Shown here: positions 7,749 to 14,900 of the stretch, in pieces
Position numbering within the stretch: the stretch's first letter is position 1
Layout of the letters: the number at the start of each line of letters is the position of its first letter
Source: JACVRW01 sp035947555
GTDB lineage: Bacteria; Actinomycetota; Thermoleophilia; Solirubrobacterales; Thermoleophilaceae
Assembly (NCBI GenBank): GCA_035947555.1
Contig: DASZJZ010000019.1
Span: 1-22,210, forward strand
Length of the DNA stretch: 22,210 bases
Direction: 5' to 3'
Notes under the pieces: model-generated
The model's database searches: none
What the model saw: only the letters and a program-made list of their open reading frames with translations
Told to the model about the DNA's origin: nothing
Program-made: the position numbers and the translations under genes

Positions 7749-9059
7749 TCAAGCGGCGTGCGCGGCGGTTGTACGACACTCGCCCTCGTCCGCCTTGCCC
7801 TCACCCACCCCCATACGCGGCGGCTCCAGCGCGCGCAGTCGCGGATCTGCCTCTGCCAGCCCGTCCACGATCCAGGGCAGGTGCATCCTCTGGCTGTGGA
7901 CGCGCGGTACGCACGTCTCGTCGTCGACCGCGACGCCGGCCGCTCGGTGGAGCCGTGGCAGCGCGGCCGCCTCGCCTTCGAGTGCGCTCGGGATCGCAGG
8001 GACTGCTCGGCCGTCCGGCCGGAGGAAGCACACCGCGCCGGCCCCTCGTCGCTCGACGCTGTAGCCGCCCTCGTGCACCAGTCGGTGGTGGTGGGTGCAG
8101 AGCTGGATCAGGTTCGATAGGTCGGTCCGGCCTCCCTGCGCCCAGTGGTGGATGTGATGGGCGTGCAGGAACCGGTGCTGTCCGCAGCCCGGGAAGCGGC
8201 AGGTCCGGTCGCGGCTGCGCAGCGCTCGCCTGAGCCCGGGCGACACGGCTCGCGTCTTCCGTCCGATCGACAGCGGACGCCCATCGCGTTCCAGGATCCG
8301 GACCACGCTCGCGTCGCAGCCCAGCCGCCTGGCCGTCTCCGGATCCAGGGCCGGTCCGTGCTCGAGCTCGCAGGCGCCGTCCTCGTCGTGGGCGAGCGTG
8401 GCGGCGTCCACGTGCACCACGATCTGGTGCTCGTCGCCGGCGCTCTCGGCGAGTTCTCGTGACAGAGCGTTCTGCGCCATGAGGACGAGGGCGTCGGCGT
8501 TCGAGGGCCTGAAGCGCTCCACCTCCTCCGGTTCCTGCTCCTCCGCGTCCTCGTCGTCGACCGCGAGGCCTTCGTCGCTATCAAGAACCACTCCCGCGCT
8601 GTCCCCCCTATGGGTTGTTTCGGCGGAAGCGCGCTCCGCCAGAGCCTTCCGCGATGCCTCCAGCGCTGCGAGCACCAGCGCACCCTCTTCGGCGGGAAGC
8701 CGCGCCTGGATCAGGAGCGCGCCATCGTCGTCGTGTTCGCAGCGAACGAAGCGGCGGCGATACTGCTCCGAGGAATCCGCCAGCTCGACCTCGAGCACGC
8801 CCCTGTACGCGCGCACGATCGTCTCCAGCTGGGCGGCCGTGGCGTGGAGGGCGATCTCGAGCAGATCGGCCTCGGTGCCGGGAGTCGCCACGCGCGTGAT
8901 GGCCCGTACCTGGGAGTAGCAGAGCTCGCCCTTGGCGAAGGCCGCCCGCAGATGCGGGAGCTCCGCAAGCTTCCGCGCCACCCGCACTTGCTCCCGGGCC
9001 GCGCCCGGGCTGATCCCGCAGCGGTAGGAGAGCCCCGGTTCGAGGTGTACCACCCGCAC
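7749..9059 (-). CDS. HNH endonuclease signature protein with DUF222 (13E12-type), 5'-truncated
   Basis: The product is 436 residues from a GTG at 9059. The N-terminal half is DUF222 (ISPGAAREQVRVARKLAELP, then CYSQVRAITRVATPGTEADLLEIA). The C-terminal part at about 285-345 is an HNH nuclease: CRFPGCGQHRFLHAHHIHHW, then DLSNLIQLCTHHHRLVHEGGY, with all metal and zinc residues present. Such proteins are abundant and variable in Actinobacteria; their biological role is unsettled. DUF222 homologs normally carry some 60-80 residues before the WLSYRCG-like segment. Here similarity begins only at LSYRCGIS (near 9033), and the preceding codons belong to a neighbouring gene, so the 5' end and its promoter are missing. 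No Shine-Dalgarno is present. It may be unexpressed. Confidence 0.85.
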   Translation of the reverse strand: MRVVHLEPGLSYRCGISPGAAREQVRVARKLAELPHLRAAFAKGELCYSQVRAITRVATPGTEADLLEIALHATAAQLETIVRAYRGVLEVELADSSEQYRRRFVRCEHDDDGALLIQARLPAEEGALVLAALEASRKALAERASAETTHRGDSAGVVLDSDEGLAVDDEDAEEQEPEEVERFRPSNADALVLMAQNALSRELAESAGDEHQIVVHVDAATLAHDEDGACELEHGPALDPETARRLGCDASVVRILERDGRPLSIGRKTRAVSPGLRRALRSRDRTCRFPGCGQHRFLHAHHIHHWAQGGRTDLSNLIQLCTHHHRLVHEGGYSVERRGAGAVCFLRPDGRAVPAIPSALEGEAAALPRLHRAAGVAVDDETCVPRVHSQRMHLPWIVDGLAEADPRLRALEPPRMGVGEGKADEGECRTTAAHAA

Positions 9060-9403
9060 ATGGAATGGGGGTGACGGATGAGTTCCCGGACATCGCGGGT
9101 GTGTACGAGGACCACCGGACCCCGAACCCGCGGCTGCTGACCTGGCTCAGCGAGTGGGAGCACTGGCGTGCCCGGGCGGTGGATTACGTCGAGCTCGGCG
9201 ACTACGTGGTGGTGCTCGCCTGCTACGTCGGCCGGGGCAAGGGCAGCGGCGTCGAGATTCGCCACGAGGGCGCCCACGTGTTCAAGCTGCGCGACGGCAA
9301 GGTGGTCCGGCTGGAGGTCTTCGCGAGCCGCACGAAGGCGCTCCAGTCGGTGGGTGCCGTTTCGCCCGGAGCGCCGGTCGGACAGCGGACGCTGGCGGAG
9401 TAA
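9039..9403 (+). pseudogene. SnoaL-like (NTF2-fold) protein, 5'-truncated and frameshifted remnant
   Basis: The intact open frame 9065-9403 (112 residues) is the second half of a small SnoaL-like/nuclear transport factor 2-fold protein: EFPDIAGVYEDH, LTWLSEWEHW, VELGDYVVVLACYVGRGKGSGVEIRHEGAHVFKLRDGKVVRLEVF. The family's first helices are missing. Just upstream, in another frame, FEVYHPHMEWG (9039-9071) resembles the family's conserved (Y/C)HPDVEW segment. One extra G in the run at 9067-9071 would join the two frames into EWGVTDEFPD. The gene therefore looks both truncated at about 9035 and frameshifted. Its start abuts the equally truncated HNH gene on the other strand. There is no ribosome binding site. 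Substrate unknown. Confidence 0.7.
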
Positions 9404-9516
9404 GGAGGCTCGCCCGGTCGACCGGCTCGAGCGGCAGCTCGCCGTTGCCAGGCGCAGGCGGAGGGCGAGCGGATCGAGGAGGCGGAACTAGCCGGCGGAC
9501 GGCCCCCACGGCGTTC
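9404..9516. other. non-coding gap between SnoaL remnant and aldo/keto reductase
   Basis: About 110 bp with no gene I can support. It contains a perfect 12-bp palindrome CCGGTCGACCGG at 9414-9425, and short charged reading frames (for example DRLERQLAVAR) without a start codon. The downstream end merges into the -10-like element of the reductase gene. Confidence 0.4.
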
Positions 9517-9522
9517 TAGTGT
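9517..9522 (+). promoter_or_regulatory. -10 element for the aldo/keto reductase gene (leaderless)
   Basis: TAGTGT matches TANNNT and lies 7 bases before the ATG at 9530, with no Shine-Dalgarno in between. Transcription starting about 7 bases downstream of the -10 would begin at the start codon. No convincing -35 is visible. Confidence 0.55.
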
Positions 9523-9529
9523 CAGCGCG

Positions 9530-10546
9530 ATGGAGACCACCGCGATGGGTCCGCTGACCGTCAGCCGGCTCGGGCTCGGCGCGATGCTCATGGGCGGGCG
9601 GACGCCGCCGGACGAGGCCGAGCGCATCCTCGACCGCTACCTGGCGGCCGGCGGCAATTTCGTCGACACCGCCGACGTGTACGAGAACGGCGGGTCCGAG
9701 CGCGCGCTAGCGCCCTGGCTCGCCCGCCATCGCGACGAGGTCGTGGTCTCCACGAAGGTGGGCTTCGAAGTGTCCGACCCCGGCGGCGCGGGCCTCGATC
9801 CGGACCGGATCCGCGCCGCGTGCGACGCCAGCCTGCGCCGGCTCGGCGTGGACGTGATCGACCTCTACCAGCTGCACACGCCCGATCCGGCCGTCCCCAT
9901 CGAGGAATCACTCGAGGCGCTCGAAGGTCTCGTGCGGGCCGGCAAGGTGCGTGCGGTCGGCGCCTCGAACTTCCCGGCCTGGCTCCTCGCCTGGTCGGTC
10001 GCGGTGCAGGACCGCGAGGGCTGGACCCCGTTCGTGTGCCTCCAGGCGCAGTACTCGCTCGTCGAACGATCGATCGAACTCGAGTCGCTGCCGTTCTGCC
10101 GGTCGGCCGGCATCGCGGTGCTGGCCTGGGGGCCGCTCGGGGCCGGGTTCCTGGCGGGCCGGTACCGGCGTGATCTGTCGGCGCCGCCCGAAGGCAGCCG
10201 TATCGCGGACGCGGGGGCGAGCTACGAGGAGGCGTTCGAACGCCGTGCCGTCGAGCGCAACTTCCAGGTGATCGACGCGGCCGCCGAGATCGCCAAGGCG
10301 CACGGCGCGACGATTCCGCAGGTCGCGATCTCTTGGCTGCTCGGCACGGACGGCGTGACGGCGCCGATCCTCGGGGCACGGACGCTGGCGCACCTCGAGG
10401 ATCTCCTGCCCGCCGCCGAACTGCGGCTGAGCGCCGAGGAACGGGCGCGGCTCGAGGCGCCGGCGCCGCCCCCGCCCATCTATCCGCAGCGCATGCTGCG
10501 CGAGCAGGTCGGTATCGAGGCGATGCCGCCGCTGCGCCGGCGGTAG
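9530..10546 (+). CDS. aldo/keto reductase
   Basis: A 338-residue NAD(P)H-dependent oxidoreductase of the AKR superfamily, (beta/alpha)8 barrel, cytoplasmic. The catalytic tetrad is visible: Asp46 and Tyr51 in NFVDTADVYENG, Lys76 in VVSTKVGF and His116 in DLYQLHTPDP. Other family landmarks are AVGASNFPAWLL, LQAQYSLVERSIE, LAWGPLGAGFLAGRYR and the C-terminal cofactor-binding ILGARTLAHLEDLL. The layout resembles the AKR families of YajO/Tas and potassium-channel-beta type. The physiological substrate cannot be inferred. ATG 9530 is chosen because of the -10 element 7 bases upstream; an in-frame ATG at 9545 (MGPLTVSRLGLG) is the alternative. It converges on the AraC gene 27 bp downstream. Confidence 0.93.
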   Translation: METTAMGPLTVSRLGLGAMLMGGRTPPDEAERILDRYLAAGGNFVDTADVYENGGSERALAPWLARHRDEVVVSTKVGFEVSDPGGAGLDPDRIRAACDASLRRLGVDVIDLYQLHTPDPAVPIEESLEALEGLVRAGKVRAVGASNFPAWLLAWSVAVQDREGWTPFVCLQAQYSLVERSIELESLPFCRSAGIAVLAWGPLGAGFLAGRYRRDLSAPPEGSRIADAGASYEEAFERRAVERNFQVIDAAAEIAKAHGATIPQVAISWLLGTDGVTAPILGARTLAHLEDLLPAAELRLSAEERARLEAPAPPPPIYPQRMLREQVGIEAMPPLRRR

Positions 10547-10573
10547 CGCGGCCTCCGGGCGCTCTCCGCAGTC

Positions 10574-11557
10574 TCAGCTGGCGGCGGCGAACAGCCCGCG
10601 GTCCTGCTCGGCGGCGCTTCGCCTGATCGCGCCCGGGGAGACGCCGATGACGCGCTTGAAGGCGCGGCTGAACGCGGCCTCGGAGCGGTAGCCGAGCCGG
10701 TCGGCGAGCTGGCCGACCGTGGCGCCCTCCTCCTTCAGCGCAGCGACCGCTACCTGCATGCGCCAGCGGGCGACGTAGCTCATCACCGGCTCGCCGACGA
10801 GCTCGGTGAAGCGGGCGGCGAACGCCGAGCGCGACATCGCCAGCTCGTGGGCCAGGGAGGCGACGGTCCAGTTCCGAGCGGGGTCGCGATGAACGTTTGA
10901 GATGGCGCGGCCGATCTGGGGGTCCTGGAGAGCTCCCAGCCAGCCCCTCTGCGCCGCCGGAGAGCTCTCGATCCAAGCCCGGATTGCCTGGATCACGAGG
11001 ATGTCCCCGAGGCGCGTGATCACGGCCTCGCCGCCGGGCCGGAGCTCGCCGGCCTCGGAGGCCATCAGCCGCAGCACGCTCTGCATCCATTCCAGCCTGG
11101 GCGAGCTGGACGCCTCGATGCGGATCGTGCTCGGCAGGATCTCGAGGAGGTTGCCGGCGGCCGGGTGCGCCAACCGCACTGCACCGCAGATGAGGCCGGT
11201 CGGCGCGCCGCCTCCGCCGTGGCGAAGGATCTCGTAGCGATCGCTAACGACCTCGCGCTCGAGCTCGAGAATGCCGGACGCAGGAGCTCCGGGCTCGCTG
11301 CCGAGGACGTGGCCCTCCCCGTGCGGCACGAGCGCGAGGTCCCCGAGCCGGATCCAATCGCGGTCCTCCTCCCCCGTCTCGAGCCACATCCGGCCCGAGG
11401 TCACCACGTGAAACCACATGCACTCCGGCGTCGGCGGCAGCGTCAGTCCCCAGGGTGCGGTGAGCTCGGAGCGGCAGTAGTACAGGCCGTCCATCCGCAG
11501 GAAGTGGAGTGCCTCGCCGAGGGGATCGGCCGGCGGGAAGGGGTCGGGTGCATCCAT
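10574..11557 (-). CDS. AraC-family transcriptional regulator with N-terminal cupin (Cupin_6-like)
   Basis: A 327-residue protein. The N-terminal ~190 residues form a cupin sensor of the type found in AraC regulators (CMWFHVVTSGRMWLETGEEDRDWIRLGDLALVPHGEGHVLGSEPG). The C-terminal ~100 residues are the double helix-turn-helix: WTVASLAHELAMSRSAFAARFTELVGEPVMSYV and GATVGQLADRLGYRSEAAFSRAFKRVIGVSPG. It is transcribed divergently from the cupin/NmrA genes and probably controls them. Homologous regulators commonly sit beside NAD(P)-binding NmrA genes. The ATG at 11557 has a CATACT -10-like element 7 bases upstream (11570-11565) and a perfect inverted repeat over its -35 region, suggesting autoregulation. 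A second ATG lies at 11553, out of frame. Confidence 0.93.
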   Translation of the reverse strand: MDAPDPFPPADPLGEALHFLRMDGLYYCRSELTAPWGLTLPPTPECMWFHVVTSGRMWLETGEEDRDWIRLGDLALVPHGEGHVLGSEPGAPASGILELEREVVSDRYEILRHGGGGAPTGLICGAVRLAHPAAGNLLEILPSTIRIEASSSPRLEWMQSVLRLMASEAGELRPGGEAVITRLGDILVIQAIRAWIESSPAAQRGWLGALQDPQIGRAISNVHRDPARNWTVASLAHELAMSRSAFAARFTELVGEPVMSYVARWRMQVAVAALKEEGATVGQLADRLGYRSEAAFSRAFKRVIGVSPGAIRRSAAEQDRGLFAAAS

Positions 11558-11564
11558 GACGCCA

Positions 11565-11570
11565 AGTATG
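11565..11570 (-). promoter_or_regulatory. -10 element of the AraC-family gene
   Basis: On the minus strand CATACT occurs 7 bases before the ATG at 11557. At 18 bp upstream of it is TGGACG, a weak match to TTGACN, which lies inside the inverted repeat at 11588-11607. No Shine-Dalgarno is present, so a leaderless transcript is likely. Confidence 0.45.
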
Positions 11571-11587
11571 CACGGTTCGTCCGCGAC

Positions 11588-11607
11588 TCGTCCAGGAGGC
11601 TGGACGA
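11588..11607. promoter_or_regulatory. perfect 8-4-8 inverted repeat, candidate operator
   Basis: TCGTCCAG, then the spacer GAGG, then CTGGACGA, which is the exact reverse complement of the left arm. It sits in the 143-bp divergent region between the AraC-type gene (start 11557) and the cupin gene (start 11701). It overlaps the -35 position of the AraC promoter and ends directly beside a TTGAGC hexamer (11608-11613) facing the cupin gene. It is probably a regulator-binding site; a hairpin role is less likely because there is no T-run. Confidence 0.6.
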
Positions 11608-11700
11608 TTGAGCATGAATGCCCGCGTTCCAGTCATAGACAGTCGTAGATCGACCCGGAACACTGGACGCACTGCACTGACGACCAGACCCGGAGCGACT

Positions 11701-12264
11701 ATGGCTTACACAGGACAGACTCTCGAGAACCCGGCAAGCGGAGAGCGGATCACGTTCCGCCAGACGTCGGCGGACACGGGCGGCGAGCTGCTGGCGATCG
11801 ACCTCGAGCTTCCCGCGAAGCGGCGGGTCCCGGGTGGCCAGCACATCCACCCGAAGCAGGAGGAGCGCTTCGAGGTCGTCGAGGGCACGATGCGCTTCAG
11901 GATGGGACGCAAGCGGATCGTCGCGGGGCCCGGCGAGGTGGTCGTCGTCCCGCCTGGCCAGAAGCATGACTTCGCGAACGTCGGCGACGATGACGCGCTC
12001 GTCCGCGTCGAGGTGCGCCCGGCGCTGAAGATGGAGCAGCTCTTCGAGACCGCCGTCGGTCTCGCCGAGGAGGACCGGACGATGCTGGGCGGCATCCCGA
12101 GGCCCCTCGACCTCGCCCTGTTCACCAAGGAGTTCGAGGACGAGGTACAGGGAGCGTTCCCGCCCCGCTGGCTGCAGCGCATCGTCCTCGCACCGCTGGC
12201 CTGGCTCGCGAGGCGCCGCGGTCAGCCGCGCCCGGCGCCACAGCCGGCGGAGGTCCGAGCATGA
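11701..12264 (+). CDS. cupin-domain protein
   Basis: 187 residues from ATG 11701, which is preceded by GGAG at 11692-11695 (5-base spacing), so this start is preferred over upstream in-frame codons. The cupin motifs are clear: GGQHIHPKQEERFEVVEG (motif 1, with two His and a Glu for metal) and GEVVVVPPGQKHDFANVG (motif 2, with His). The C-terminal ~90 residues (LFETAVGLAEEDRTMLGGIPRPLDLALFTKEF...PPRWLQRIVLAPLAWLARR) are conserved in a group of actinobacterial cupins, with an amphipathic, possibly membrane-touching end. No enzyme activity can be assigned. It is divergent from the AraC gene, and its stop overlaps the start of the NmrA-like remnant by 4 bp. Confidence 0.88.
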   Translation: MAYTGQTLENPASGERITFRQTSADTGGELLAIDLELPAKRRVPGGQHIHPKQEERFEVVEGTMRFRMGRKRIVAGPGEVVVVPPGQKHDFANVGDDDALVRVEVRPALKMEQLFETAVGLAEEDRTMLGGIPRPLDLALFTKEFEDEVQGAFPPRWLQRIVLAPLAWLARRRGQPRPAPQPAEVRA

Positions 12265-12350
12265 ACCGGCGCTCTCAAGAACCCACGCTGGTACTCGGCG
12301 GCACCGGCAAGACCGGCCGGCGAGTCATGGAGCGCCTGGCCGCGCGCGGC
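12261..12350 (+). pseudogene. NmrA-like NAD(P)-binding protein, N-terminal remnant
   Basis: The ATG overlaps the cupin stop (ATGA). The translation reads MNRRSQEPTLVLGGTGKTGRRVMERLAARGR, the glycine-rich nucleotide-binding start (GxTGxTG-like) of an atypical short-chain dehydrogenase of the NmrA/NAD(P)H-binding family. After about 30 codons the similarity ends at the fahA stop codon (12354), and the frame continues only as antisense of fahA to 12488. Roughly 90% of a normal 270-300 residue gene is missing. It is a truncated gene, presumably by deletion (or a mis-assembly). The remaining piece is too short to fold as an enzyme. Confidence 0.72.
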
Positions 12351-12353
12351 CGC

Positions 12354-13418
12354 TCAGGAAGCCGCCGGCTCGATCCGGCCCCGCACCTCGCCCAGCGACT
12401 CGCCCCGCAGCACGACCTCGTCGCCGTCCTCCAAGAACGTGCGCGTCGAGCCGTCCGCCAGCTCCAGCGGCTCCGACCCGTTCCATGACAGCTCGATCAG
12501 GCTCCCCCGCTCCTCCCGCGCCGGGCCCGAGATCGTGCCGGTCGCCAACAGGTCGCCCGTGCGCAGCGAGGCGCCGTTCGCCGTGAGGTGCGCTATCTGC
12601 TGAGCCACCGACCAGTACAGATGGCGCGTGTTGGTCCGCGCCACCACCGTGCCGTTCAACTCGACTGACAGCGGTATGTCGAACGCCCACGGCTCCTCGC
12701 GCAGGTACGGCAGCGGCTCCGGATGCTGAGGCTCCGAGGCCGGCACCCGCCGGTCCTCCAGCTCCCACAGCGGGACCACCCAGTGCGACACCGACGTCGC
12801 GAACGACTTCCCCAGGAACGGCCCCAGCGGCTGGTACTCCCACGCCTGGATGTCACGGGCCGACCAGTCGTTCACGAGCACCATGCCGAAGACGTGCTCG
12901 AGCGCCCGCTCCACCGGCACGGGCTCGCCGAGCCGGCTCGGCACGCCGATCACGAACCCGGCCTCGAGCTCGATGTCGAGCCGCACGCTCGGCCCGAAAC
13001 TCGGGGCGTCCGCCCCTGGCGGACGGCGCTGACCCGACGGCCGCCGGACCGGCGTCCCGCTCGGCACCACGGTCCCCGCGCGCCCGTGGTAGCCGACCGG
13101 CAAATGGCGCCAGTTCGGCAGGAGCGGCTCGGCATCGGGCCGGAACATCCGGCCCAGGTTCGTGGCGTGCTCCAGGGACGAGTAGAAGTCCACGTAGTCC
13201 GCCACCTCGAACGGCATCGCCAGCTCTGCGCCGGCGCCCACGTCGTATCCCCGCTCAACGCGCCCGGCCGTCTCCTCCCAGAACGAGCGCCCCCGCGCCA
13301 TGAACGCGTTCAAGGAAGACGCGTCGAACACCGGGTCCAGCGCCGACAGGTCCACTACCCGCCCGTCGACCCGGGCGCACACGCCCCCGTCCCGCAGCAC
13401 CCCGTACGCAAGCGTCAC
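12354..13418 (-). CDS. fahA: fumarylacetoacetase
   Basis: Hydrolyses fumarylacetoacetate to fumarate and acetoacetate, the last step of tyrosine/homogentisate degradation. The 354-residue protein follows the animal FAH sequence closely: ADYVDFYSSLEHATNLG (metal Asp, catalytic His), LLPNWRHLPVGYHGRAGTVVPSGTP, LDIELEAGFVIG (two metal Glu), FGMVLVNDWSARDIQAWEY (metal Asp), GPFLGKSFATS and GDLLATGTISG. All expected catalytic and metal ligands are present. It is shorter than mammalian FAH mainly in the N-terminal SH3-like domain, as in other bacteria. Start GTG 13418 (VTLAYGVLRDG) is chosen because it overlaps the upstream stop by 4 bp (GTGA); the frame is open 17 codons further. Its 3' end touches a truncated NmrA gene. 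Confidence 0.95.
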   Translation of the reverse strand: MTLAYGVLRDGGVCARVDGRVVDLSALDPVFDASSLNAFMARGRSFWEETAGRVERGYDVGAGAELAMPFEVADYVDFYSSLEHATNLGRMFRPDAEPLLPNWRHLPVGYHGRAGTVVPSGTPVRRPSGQRRPPGADAPSFGPSVRLDIELEAGFVIGVPSRLGEPVPVERALEHVFGMVLVNDWSARDIQAWEYQPLGPFLGKSFATSVSHWVVPLWELEDRRVPASEPQHPEPLPYLREEPWAFDIPLSVELNGTVVARTNTRHLYWSVAQQIAHLTANGASLRTGDLLATGTISGPAREERGSLIELSWNGSEPLELADGSTRTFLEDGDEVVLRGESLGEVRGRIEPAAS

Positions 13419-14152
13419 GACAGCACACCCAGCGCCCGCAGGTCGTCCACCGGCTCGCGCCAGGAGCACGATCCGAAGCCCTTGAACAGAGTCTTGCGGG
13501 CGGACCGAACTGCGCTCGAGGAGAGCTCATCGAGTGGGAGAGCGTCGAACGACTCGTGCTCGAGGAGATCGCGAACGACGTGGATCCCGTGGTGCGCGTA
13601 CATGGCCCCGAAGAGCAGGTTCAGGAATCCGTGCTCCCCGCCCCGTCGCAGCGGATGGTGCAGCCCGGCCGTTGCCTTCATGACGACGCCTGCCTCGCTG
13701 CACGCCACCACTACGTGCGCGACCTGGTCGACGGACGGCACCACGTCGCCGCCGCACCGCAGCTTGGCCCGCCCCCCGGCCGAGGCGATCGAGTCGATTG
13801 CGTCCGGGAGGGCGTCGGGCGGCAGCTCCACGTACACCTCGGGGCTCAGCTCGCGCAGCCGGCTGACGGTCGCGGCGAGATCACGGGTGTCACGCGGCCG
13901 CACCTCGATCGCCTCGGCGGGTGCCTCGAGATCGGCGTCCAGAACCACGCTCACCGGAGCATCGAGCGCGTCGAGCGAGCCGAGCTTCGACGCCGGGCAC
14001 ACGAACCGGTCCAGCATCCAGGCATACGGGCTCGTCCGCGCCGCGCGGTCCTCCGCCAGCGCCTCCTCCATGCTCATGCTGGCCGGCGGGAACAGCGCCG
14101 CGTGGTCGATCAGCCGCTCGAGCAGCGCGCGGCGGACGTCCTCCTGCAACAC
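13415..14152 (-). CDS. conserved protein of unknown function coupled to fumarylacetoacetase
   Basis: A 245-residue protein that I cannot assign. It begins MLQEDVRRALLERLIDHAALFPPASMSMEEAL and contains FVCPASKLGSLDAL, PEVYVELPPDAL, AKLRCGGDVVPSVDQVAHVV, GVVMKATAGLHHPLR, HGFLNLLFGAMYAHH and KTLFKGFGSCSWREPVDDLRALG. The alternating beta/alpha pattern, with conserved Lys, Arg, Cys and a KATAGLHHP stretch, suggests a soluble TIM-barrel-like enzyme, but this is inference. There is no signal peptide or membrane segment. It is sandwiched between an MBL-fold gene (4-bp gap) and fahA (4-bp overlap, GTGA), so it is probably made with FahA and may work on an aromatic-catabolism intermediate. The start is the first good codon after the MBL gene. 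Confidence 0.85.
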   Translation of the reverse strand: MLQEDVRRALLERLIDHAALFPPASMSMEEALAEDRAARTSPYAWMLDRFVCPASKLGSLDALDAPVSVVLDADLEAPAEAIEVRPRDTRDLAATVSRLRELSPEVYVELPPDALPDAIDSIASAGGRAKLRCGGDVVPSVDQVAHVVVACSEAGVVMKATAGLHHPLRRGGEHGFLNLLFGAMYAHHGIHVVRDLLEHESFDALPLDELSSSAVRSARKTLFKGFGSCSWREPVDDLRALGVLS

Positions 14153-14156
14153 CCGC

Positions 14157-14888
14157 CTACCCGCGCGTGACCTGGCTGCCGCCGACGATGTCGTCGCGGC
14201 CGTCGGGCCACCGCACCCACGCCTTGTGGCCGCCGTCGTAGTCAGGGGCCCACAGCACCAGCGTCGCCTCCTGGTCCCCGACCCGGCACGGCTCGGCGCC
14301 CTCCTCGTCGAGCCCGCGCCACACCCGGACGAAGGCGTTGCCCTCCCACTCGTCGCCGATCGTGGTGGGGTCGGTGTGGCCGGGGTGCACCCGGGTCTCG
14401 TGCGGCAGCTTCATCAGCACGTCCATGATCGAGTGCCGGAGGTCCGCGAAGCTCGTCGAGCCGGGGGCGCGCACGCCGCCCACGGAGCCCTTGAAGAGGG
14501 TGTCGCCGGTGAACACGTCGCTCCCGTTGACCACGAAGTTGAGCATCCCGGCGGTGTGGCCGGGGGTGTGGAGCGTCTCGATCCGAAGGCCGCCCGCCGA
14601 CAGTGTCTCGCCCGGCTCGATCGTCCGGTCCACGCCGTCCAGCAGCTCCGCCTCGACCGGGTGCGCGAGCACCTCCACGCCCTCCCACGCCGACGCATCC
14701 GCCACGTGGTCGTGGTGGTGGTGCGTGAGCAGCAGCATCCGCACGTCGAGGCCCAGCCGCCCGGCGGCCTCCATCAGCGGCGCACACGGCCCACCGGCGT
14801 CGATCACGACCGCGGTCCCGCCCTCCTCGTCCGCGACCAGGTAGGTGTTGGAGAGCCAGTCGTCCTGCATCGACCTTTCGATGATCAT
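14157..14888 (-). CDS. MBL-fold metallo-hydrolase (glyoxalase II-like)
   Basis: 243 residues from ATG 14888. The start MIIERSMQDDWLSNTYLVADE fits the family's first strand; the longer open frame upstream is antisense of the neighbouring gene. Metal ligands of the metallo-beta-lactamase fold are all visible: LLTHHHHDHV (HxHxDH, about residues 56-61), LHTPGHTAGM, FTGDTLFKGS (Asp) and RVHPGHTDPTTIGDE (His). Members of this group hydrolyse thioesters such as S-lactoyl-thiols, but the substrate is not determinable here. The C-terminal ~40 residues (ATLVLWAPDYDGGHKAWVRWPDG) are an extension beyond the core fold. It is the first gene of the MBL-unknown-fahA set. GGAG abuts the ATG, too close for a good Shine-Dalgarno. 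Confidence 0.9.
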   Translation of the reverse strand: MIIERSMQDDWLSNTYLVADEEGGTAVVIDAGGPCAPLMEAAGRLGLDVRMLLLTHHHHDHVADASAWEGVEVLAHPVEAELLDGVDRTIEPGETLSAGGLRIETLHTPGHTAGMLNFVVNGSDVFTGDTLFKGSVGGVRAPGSTSFADLRHSIMDVLMKLPHETRVHPGHTDPTTIGDEWEGNAFVRVWRGLDEEGAEPCRVGDQEATLVLWAPDYDGGHKAWVRWPDGRDDIVGGSQVTRG

Positions 14889-14900
14889 CTCCGGGCAGCC

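Noticed and set aside
5635..7779. Minus-strand 714-codon frame shifted relative to thrS
   Set aside because: Overlaps thrS in another frame; Arg/Pro/Ala-rich, no domain, while thrS in its frame is fully recognisable.
5508..8120. Very long plus-strand open frame (870 codons) across thrS
   Set aside because: Runs through antisense infC, thrS, the gap and HNH without boundaries matching any gene; sequence is low-information Val/Leu/His/Arg.
9414..9425. 12-bp palindrome CCGGTCGACCGG as an operator
   Set aside because: Short and GC-rich, in a gap after a remnant gene and 90 bp from the next promoter; chance occurrence is plausible.
9404..9491. Possible small gene (DRLERQLAVAR..., QAQAEGERIEEAELAG in another frame)
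   Set aside because: No start codon with a ribosome binding site, and the two plausible stretches are in different frames.
12351..12488. Continuation of the NmrA-like frame past the fahA stop
   Set aside because: Translates antisense fahA only; treated as read-out of a truncated gene.
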